From Nitrospira sp. (GTDB taxonomy: Bacteria > Nitrospirota > Nitrospiria > Nitrospirales > Nitrospiraceae): a DNA stretch of 10,480 bases. The stretch lies in NCBI GenBank assembly GCA_015904055.1, contig JABMDE010000169.1, positions 1 to 10,480 of the forward strand, written 5' to 3'. Of the stretch, positions 1 to 5,500 are shown one piece after another; positions within the stretch are counted from its first letter, which is position 1, and each line of letters begins with the position of its first letter. Under the pieces are notes generated by a model. That model was not told the origin of the DNA, searched no databases, and saw nothing but the letters and a program-made list of their open reading frames with translations. The translations under genes and the position numbers were made by a program.

Positions 1-6
1 TCTCTT

Positions 7-27
7 CTGTGGCATCCTGCGCCAGCT
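7..27 (+). promoter_or_regulatory. Candidate enhancer (UAS) copy 1 for sigma-54 activator
   Basis: A 21-bp sequence starting CTGTGG and ending TGCGCCAGCT matches positions 2182-2202 at 18 of 21 bases in the same orientation. Its centre lies about 126 bp upstream of the -12 base of the candidate sigma-54 element at 129-143, a normal position for an enhancer-binding-protein site. Within it TGGC (10-13) and GCCA (21-24) form a short imperfect dyad. Identity as a binding site is inferred from the repeat and its spacing; no footprint is known to me. Confidence 0.5.
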
Positions 28-128
28 GCCTGCTTCATGTTGTGGTGTTTGTCTCCATCTGAAGGCCTCTGCAGCCTTCTCGTGCTGCAAATCCTCTGCA
101 ATGTCGACGATGTAGCCGTCCGTTCAAG

Positions 129-143
129 CGGCATGTCCTTTGC
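129..143 (+). promoter_or_regulatory. Candidate sigma-54 promoter of the receiver/activator operon
   Basis: CGGCATG, four bases, TTGC. Compared with the sigma-54 consensus TGGCACG-N4-TTGC, the invariant GG and GC dinucleotides are present, separated by exactly 10 bp, with two mismatches in the -24 block (C for T at 129, T for C at 134). Transcription would start near 155, leaving roughly 40 nt before the ATG at 194. This supports 194 rather than 161 as the start codon. It suggests autoregulation by the sigma-54 activator encoded second in the operon. Confidence 0.5.
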
Positions 144-193
144 CACTCATCTGAGCGTAGATGAAGAATGGAGTAGGAACAGGATCAACGAGG

Positions 194-604
194 ATGACAA
201 CCGTGAGCAAGGGGAAGGCTGCTATCGTGCTGATTGTCGAGGATGACCGGGAGATGCTCAGTCTGCTCTGCGACGAGTTCTGGAGCGCCGAGTATCGGCT
301 TCGGCAAGCTCGGGACGGAGACGAGGCCTTTCGGATGGTAATGGAGTCCGTTCCAGATCTGATCCTGACCGATCTCCGTATGCCGGCTGGTGGCGCGGAC
401 TATATCAGCCGGCTGAGGACCGTGGCGCCGATCTGCCCCATCGTCGTCATGACGGCATTTGGAGACGCACGGTGCAAGAACGACGTGTTGAAGGCCGGCG
501 CCAATGCCTATTTTGACAAACCGGTCCGGGTTGCAGAGCTGAAGCAGTGCGTACGAGATTTGCTCGCGAACTCCTCCGAAGGCGCTGACAAGGCTGCGAG
601 CTGA
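194..604 (+). CDS. Stand-alone response regulator receiver protein
   Basis: A 136-aa CheY-like single-domain receiver. Visible receiver signatures are the acidic pocket Glu16-Asp17-Asp18, the phospho-acceptor Asp60 in LILTDLRMP, the switch Thr87 in VVMTAFGD and the invariant Lys109 in YFDKPV. There is no output domain after the receiver, so it must act through protein contacts or phosphotransfer. The ATG at 194 is preferred over the in-frame ATG at 161: an AGGA motif (181-184) sits 9 nt upstream, and a predicted transcript start near 155 would leave almost no leader for 161. The next gene, a sigma-54 activator that lacks its own receiver, begins 63 nt downstream on the same strand, so the two probably form one operon and may act together. 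No histidine kinase is in the window; it may lie upstream or elsewhere. Domain identity is certain; the partner is inferred. Confidence 0.93.
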   Translation: MTTVSKGKAAIVLIVEDDREMLSLLCDEFWSAEYRLRQARDGDEAFRMVMESVPDLILTDLRMPAGGADYISRLRTVAPICPIVVMTAFGDARCKNDVLKAGANAYFDKPVRVAELKQCVRDLLANSSEGADKAAS

Positions 605-639
605 CAAACTCTCAAGGAGTATCATCTCAGCTTGTCAGC
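584..639 (+). repeat. Inverted repeat across the receiver/activator junction
   Basis: GCTGACAAG at 584-592 is the exact reverse complement of CTTGTCAGC at 631-639. A second left arm, GCTGACAA at 600-607, lies between them and includes the receiver stop codon. Either arm could pair with the right arm in the mRNA, with the AAGGAG at 613-618 in the loop. It could influence the ratio of the two proteins, but it may be coincidence. Confidence 0.4.
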
Positions 640-667
640 ATGCCTCTTATTATCCTCAAGGAACCCG

Positions 668-2062
668 ATGGCCGGATCTTCTGAAGGCGACAAGCTGACC
701 CCTCCCTTTACCGATCCTATCCTGGCTGCCAGACTGGAAGCCATCAAACAGCTTGCCGGTGGCTTGACTGACCGTGTGGCCGTCATGGATCGCAGTTTCA
801 ATGTGATCTATGCGAACGAGTCGGCCTGGTCGTCGGCTTCCGTCAGGAACTCCGCCGGCCGCCAGGCCAAGTGTTACGAAGCCTTCGCCCATCGAACCGA
901 TCCCTGCGGAACCTGTCCGGCCGTCACCGTCTTCGACGCTCCGGAGGTTCAGTCTGTTTCCTGTCACAGCGGAGGCGACGGCACGGCTTGCGGGATGCAG
1001 CAGGCCTTTCCGCTTGCCTCAGGCCCTGGCGACATCGGCTCCATGCTGGTGTTGTTCAAGGATGAGCCATTTCAAAATCTCCCGGACCTCACGCCTGTTC
1101 CCGATGAACAGCCGCCTCCAGCGGTGCGGGAGTCCTTGGGCGAGTTGATCGGCCGGAGTCCGGTCATGCAGCAACTGTTCGACATGACCGCGCTTGTCGC
1201 GGACAGCGCGGCTACGGTCCTGATCCAGGGTGAGAGCGGAACGGGCAAAGAGGTTCTGGCCAGAACGATTCACACCTTGAGCCAGCGGAACGAGAAACCG
1301 TTCATCGTCGTGGATTGCGGCGCGTTGCCGGAGACATTGCTTGAAAGCGAATTGTTCGGCCATGTGAAGGGAGCCTTCACCGGGGCGGTCGCAGATAAAC
1401 GGGGTCTGTTCGAAGAGGCCGACGGAGGGACGATCTTCCTCGATGAGATTGCCGACACCGCACCGGTGTTTCAGGCCAAGCTGTTGCGCGTTCTCCAAGA
1501 GGGTGAGATCAAGCGGGTCGGCGGGGCCAGACCCATCAAGGTCGATGTGCGGGTCATCTCCGCGGCAAACAAAGACCTGGCTGAACTGGTGAAGGCCAAG
1601 TCGTTTCGCCAGGATCTCTACTATCGTCTGGCAGTGTTGCCGCTGTTTCTCCCGCCGCTCCGGGACCGGCGGGAGGATATCCCGTTGTTGGTCAAACACT
1701 TCGTCGCCGCGTCCTGTGCCCGGCATGGTCAAGCCCTGCGGCATGTCGCTGAAAAAACGATGCGGATATTGTGCGACGCTCCCTGGCCAGGGAATGTTCG
1801 AGAATTGCAGCACTCCATCGAGCGGGCTGTTGTTACGACGACCGGATTGAATCTCATATGCAACGACATCGATGCCAGGTACCAGAGAGAAGATCCGAAA
1901 GACCTTCGATCCGCCGCGCGTGAGGCCGTGTCGCACACCGAACGGGCGCGTATTCTTGAGGCGCTCGCGAAAACCAACGGCAATCGGGTGAAAGCGGCCA
2001 AGCTGCTCAAGATCAGCCGGGCGAACCTCTACAACAAACTGCGCGACTACTCTATTCAATAG
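668..2062 (+). CDS. Sigma-54-dependent transcriptional activator (PAS-AAA-Fis)
   Basis: A 464-aa bacterial enhancer-binding protein that would remodel sigma-54 RNA polymerase at -24/-12 promoters. An N-terminal PAS-like sensor (about 25-133) carries five cysteines (69, 80, 83, 99, 108), including a CxxC in DPCGTCP, which could bind a metal or cofactor or sense redox state. The AAA+ domain (about 160-390) has Walker A GESGTGKE (188-195), the sigma-54-contacting GAFTGA loop (235-240), Walker B GGTIFLDE (253-260) and WPGNVREL (373-380). A Fis-type helix-turn-helix closes the protein (about 428-461, [20 protein letters not shown]). GAFTGA is intact, so it should be a true sigma-54 activator. It lacks a receiver domain; a separate receiver is encoded just upstream. 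The ATG at 668 has AGGA (659-662) five bases ahead. An in-frame TTG at 632 with AAGGAG (613-618) would add 12 residues. Likely targets are the two sigma-54 elements in this window. Confidence 0.93.
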   Translation: MAGSSEGDKLTPPFTDPILAARLEAIKQLAGGLTDRVAVMDRSFNVIYANESAWSSASVRNSAGRQAKCYEAFAHRTDPCGTCPAVTVFDAPEVQSVSCHSGGDGTACGMQQAFPLASGPGDIGSMLVLFKDEPFQNLPDLTPVPDEQPPPAVRESLGELIGRSPVMQQLFDMTALVADSAATVLIQGESGTGKEVLARTIHTLSQRNEKPFIVVDCGALPETLLESELFGHVKGAFTGAVADKRGLFEEADGGTIFLDEIADTAPVFQAKLLRVLQEGEIKRVGGARPIKVDVRVISAANKDLAELVKAKSFRQDLYYRLAVLPLFLPPLRDRREDIPLLVKHFVAASCARHGQALRHVAEKTMRILCDAPWPGNVRELQHSIERAVVTTTGLNLICNDIDARYQREDPKDLRSAAREAVSHTERARILEALAKTNGNRVKAAKLLKISRANLYNKLRDYSIQ

Positions 2063-2103
2063 TTCCTTCATCTGTCCCTCTTCGCCTCATCCCAGGGGCA
2101 ACT

Positions 2104-2125
2104 GCTGTCTATTTATTTAGACAGC
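2104..2125. repeat. Perfect 8-bp inverted repeat: distal activator site or hairpin
   Basis: GCTGTCTA (2104-2111) and TAGACAGC (2118-2125) are perfect inverted arms around the AT-only spacer TTTATT. The repeat starts 41 bp after the stop of the sigma-54 activator gene and about 185-205 bp upstream of the predicted oxidase transcript start. There is no T-run after it, which argues against a simple intrinsic terminator. A dyad of this size at this distance also fits an enhancer-type protein site. A second small palindrome, TGGAATTCCA, follows at 2135-2144. Confidence 0.5.
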
Positions 2126-2181
2126 GGAACGTATTGGAATTCCATGTTGAGTAGCGGCTTTCCTGTATGAGCCGTGTATCT

Positions 2182-2202
2182 CTGTGGATTCTTGCGCCAG
2201 CT
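2182..2202 (+). promoter_or_regulatory. Candidate enhancer (UAS) copy 2 for sigma-54 activator
   Basis: This is the second copy of the 21-bp element at 7-27, differing at three bases (offsets 7, 8 and 11). Its centre is about 106 bp upstream of the -12 base of the sigma-54 element at 2284-2298. The two copies therefore lie 20 bp apart in relative position, close to two helical turns, which would keep them on the same DNA face relative to their promoters. The function is inferred. Confidence 0.55.
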
Positions 2203-2283
2203 CCGGTGTGGGCACGTTCGGGTCAGTCTCGCAATTGCCGCTCCTGCCAATAGGATTCTTGATGTTGTGATTCAGCAGAAGCG

Positions 2284-2298
2284 TGGCACAAAGGTTGC
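2284..2298 (+). promoter_or_regulatory. Strong sigma-54 (-24/-12) promoter of the oxidase gene
   Basis: TGGCACAAAGGTTGC matches the sigma-54 core consensus TGGCACG-N4-TTGC at every defined base except one (A for G at 2290), with exactly 10 bp between the GG and GC pairs. Transcription should start near 2310, about 235 nt before the oxidase start codon. The adjacent upstream gene encodes a GAFTGA-type activator, the protein such a promoter needs. The oxidase is therefore predicted to be off unless the activator is switched on. Confidence 0.82.
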
Positions 2299-2504
2299 GC
2301 TAGTGCTGGGCTGCTGGTGAGGGTATGGGTGATTATGGACCGGCCTCCGAATGACCCATCCCTTCTCAAGAAGGAGCCCTCACCAGCTCTATCCCTCCGC
2401 GACCTAGGCCGGAAGGTACTCGGAGGCCGGTTCTCTCCATACTGTGAACGTAGGAATCGCGAGAGCGCAGGTAAGGGCGACGAGACCCTGACATCGTTAA
2501 CCAT

Positions 2505-2524
2505 ACCCGCCGAACAAGGCGGGT
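2505..2524 (+). promoter_or_regulatory. Perfect hairpin just upstream of the oxidase RBS
   Basis: ACCCGCC (2505-2511), loop GAACAA, GGCGGGT (2518-2524): seven consecutive base pairs, five of them G-C. It ends six bases before the GGAGGAGG ribosome site. No T-run follows, so it is unlikely to end transcription by itself. It could stabilise the mRNA, space the leader structure from the ribosome site, or take part in translational control. Confidence 0.5.
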
Positions 2525-2530
2525 CTATCG

Positions 2531-2538
2531 GGAGGAGG
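2531..2538 (+). promoter_or_regulatory. Strong ribosome binding site deciding the oxidase start
   Basis: GGAGGAGG lies six bases before the ATG at 2545, which opens directly into a Sec-type signal peptide. The reading frame stays open back to a GTG at 2317, but that start has no ribosome site, is about 7 nt from the predicted transcript start and would bury the signal peptide. The start at 2545 is therefore preferred. Confidence 0.85.
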
Positions 2539-2544
2539 CCGTGT

Positions 2545-5500
2545 ATGAGATCGTTAGTATGTGAATCACACCATAGGGGAAGGACAACCAGCCTTGGATT
2601 GGTGCTTCTGAGTCTGTTGTTCGTAGGCAGTCTGGTCATGGCGCCGATCGGGCTGGCCCAAGATCGGCACAGTCACCACGGAAGCACCGACCAGGCGTCT
2701 GTGGAGAAGGTCATTTATCGCGAAGGCGGGCCGACGCTGCACGACCGTATGATGCAGGAGGTGAAGCGGCAACAGGAGTTCGTCGGGCAGAAGGGCGGAT
2801 ACAGCGCCGGCGCCGATAGCCACATGCTCCAACAGGGTGTGTTGTTGGTGGCGGAGGATCAGGCGAAAGTCGGCGTCGGAGCTCGCTGTCCATCGAATGT
2901 GCCGGTGAAAGAGTATCACGTCTCGGCGATCAACATCGAAATCACGCTCAGCCGGTTCCTCGACTATTTCCCCGGCTATATGTACGTGCTGACCGAGAAC
3001 GTCGAGAAGGCGAGAGCCGAGGAAACGGCGAATCGGGACGCGCGGGAGAAGGACAACGATCCCGGTGCCGTATCGAACGGGCTGCAAGGCGATGTGATCC
3101 AACCGCTCGTCATCAGGGCCAATCAGGGCGATTGCCTCAAGCTGACGCTCCACAACCAGGTCACCGATGAACCGACGAACCTCGTCATTAACGGGTCCTC
3201 GCTGGTGGTTGCGGCTACGGGCAAACCGGCGACTCCTTCGAATCCGGAGACCACGGTGGCGCCGGGCGGGCAGCAGACGTTCGAATGGTTCATCCAGCCG
3301 GATACGCAGGAAGGCGCGCGATTTTTCCGCTCGCATGCTTCGCGCGAGCAGTTCAACCAGGGCTTGATCGGCATGCTTGTCGTGGAGCCGCGCGGCTCGC
3401 GTTATCTCAGCCCATTCGACGGGAAGCCGATGGCGAGCGGGTGGGAAGCCATGATCGAAGATCCGAAGGGAGCGGACTTCCGCGAGTTTGCGATCTTCTA
3501 TCATGAAGCCGGCGACGAAGCCTTCCGGCTGTTGAACAAGAAGAGCGAAATGCTGCCGCAACGCGATCCTCACACCGATTCCTATCGTCCCGGCGCGCGG
3601 CTGCTGAATTATCGAAGCGAGCCGCACGGCACACGCATCGAGCTTCAGGCCCATCTGGGGTTCTATGGCGACGAGTCCATGGCGTACGGGTCCTATACGT
3701 TTGGCGATCCGGCGACGACGATTCCCCGGTCCTACCTCGGCGATCCGGCTAAATTCCGGATGGCGGGCGGCTCGGAGATCGTCCATTCACATCATCTTCA
3801 TGGCGGGTCCATCCGTTGGGCGCGCCAGCCGGGGATCAGCCAGCTTGATTTCTCGGTGTCGAAGAACGGGCCGGTAAAGTTTCCTCCGATCAGCGACCCT
3901 TCGGATCGGTTGGACGTACAGTCCATCGGGCCGACGGAAGTCTATGATCAGGTGATCGAAGGAGGGTCAGGAGGTCTGCAGGCCTTGGCGGGTGAGTTCG
4001 TGTTTCATTGCCATATCCCGCAACATTATGTGACAGGGATGTGGGGGTTCTGGCGCGTATACAACACGCTGCAAGCGCCGGGATTCCAGACCGACGTGAT
4101 GAAGCCGCTTGTTGAATTGCCGGATCGTATCGGCAAGATCAAGCCGGGCATTCCATCCGACACACTGGTCGGCACCACGGTGGATTGGTACGGCGGCAAG
4201 AAATACGAGATCACTAAAGACAAGACCGACTGGAAAGCCGATCCGGTCAAGGTCTCCATCAAGGACTGGGTGGAGATGATGCTCACGCCGCAGGGAAAGC
4301 CCGGCAAGAAGAGCACGGAGAAAGAGCAGACCTTGGCCTACGATGCGACCGTCAACGACTGGGCGTGGGACGGGCAGAAGGCCATGAGCGAACCCGAAAC
4401 GATGTATGAGTGGGTCAACTACAAGTCGGCGACGCCGGGCAAGCGCCAGGAAATTCTTTTTGATGCCAAGACCGGCAAGATCGCCTGGCCATGGCTGCGG
4501 CCGCATCTGGGCCGGCGCGTGCCCTTCTCGCCGAGCCACAGCGGGGCGCCGTGGCTTGAGCCGATTCATCGTCGTGACGACGGCAGCAATTCCACCGAGC
4601 CGCCGAAGCCGGGCGAGCAAGGACCCTGGAGTCTCTGTCCTGAGGGTGCGCCTCGGAAGTATTTCAACATCCATGCGATTACGTTGCCGATCACGCTCAA
4701 GAAGGCGACGGCCAAGACGCCGGCCATCGTGGACCCGGACGGCATGCTCTATGTGCTGCACGAAGAAGAGCAGGAGGTGCGGAAGCATCATGCCAAGCAG
4801 ATGCCGCTTGTGATTCGTGGCAACGTGCAGGATTGCATCGATGTTGTCTACAAGAGCGAGTTGAAAGACGATCAGCGGCAAGGGTTCTCCAGCAAGACGA
4901 ACCTGCACCCGCACATGTTCCAGTTCGATACGCAAGCGTCGGACGGGCCCATCATCGGATTCTCCTATGAGATGTCATTGCGGCCCTTCACGATTTTGAA
5001 GGACGAACATCCCGGCAAGGGCATGCCCGTGCCGATGAACACGACGATCGAGGCCGATGCGCCGAAAGGCGCAACCGGCATCACTGTGAAGGATGCCTCG
5101 CGGTTTCACGTCAAAACCGAGCTTGGCGTGGGCATGGACGAAGTGGGCCGGTTCGAGTCGGCTCGAATCAGCAAGATCGACGGCAATAGAATTTCCTTTG
5201 AGCGCCCGCTCATGCACGGTCACAAGAAGGGTGAGATCGTGTCGGTGGAATGGATCAGGGAACGGTGGTATGTGGACGCTGATTTCGGCACCACCTTCTG
5301 GCACGACCATGTGTTTGGGTTGGACGGCTGGGGCCACGGCCTCTTCTCCACCTTCATTGCCGAACCGCCGCGGTCTACCTACCATGATCCGGTGACCGGC
5401 AACGAACTTCGCAGCGGGCCGGTGGCCGACATTCACACCACCGAAGCAGTCTCTGCCCATATCAATGGGTCCTTCCGTGAGATCGTGACGCAGGTCATGG

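Larger units (their letters stand above)
2310..2544 (+). promoter_or_regulatory. Long structured 5' leader of the oxidase mRNA
   Basis: The predicted transcript carries an unusually long leader with nested complementary segments. (1) A 5' hairpin pairs 2320-2323 with 2360-2363, 2325-2330 with 2354-2359 and 2332-2334 with 2350-2352, giving 13 bp around a 15-nt loop. (2) The loop contains CCGGCCTCCG, complementary to CGGAGGCCGG at 2421-2430. With flanking pairs the long-range helix is 12 bp (2339-2350 with 2420-2431), and could form a pseudoknot with, or an alternative to, helix 1. (3) CCTTC/GAAGG at 2361-2365/2370-2374 competes with the base of helix 1. (4) A perfect 7-bp hairpin lies at 2505-2524. 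I could not match it to a riboswitch class I know. The structures were found by eye and not folded with energies. Confidence 0.5.

Noticed and set aside
37..246. 69-aa plus-strand open frame before the receiver gene
   Set aside because: No ribosome site or family signal. It runs through the repeat element and sigma-54 promoter and into the receiver gene in another frame.
632..667. TTG start for the sigma-54 activator
   Set aside because: Possible (AAGGAG 13 nt upstream), but the ATG at 668 has a closer AGGA and is the commoner codon. The choice changes only 12 residues.
1019..2071. 350-aa minus-strand frame opposite the sigma-54 activator
   Set aside because: Antisense shadow of a clearly real gene; no recognisable motif and no ribosome site evident.
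2104..2125. Calling the dyad an intrinsic terminator of the activator gene
   Set aside because: No T-run follows the second arm, and the AT-only spacer with perfect dyad fits a protein site at least as well.
2317..2544. N-terminal extension of the oxidase from a GTG at 2317
   Set aside because: No ribosome site, nearly at the predicted transcript start, and it would bury the signal peptide that starts at 2545 behind a strong GGAGGAGG.
2310..2544. Known riboswitch classes (yybP-ykoY Mn, cobalamin, c-di-GMP, SAM, TPP, fluoride) for the leader
   Set aside because: I looked for their conserved core strings by eye and found none convincingly; a covariance search would be needed to be sure.
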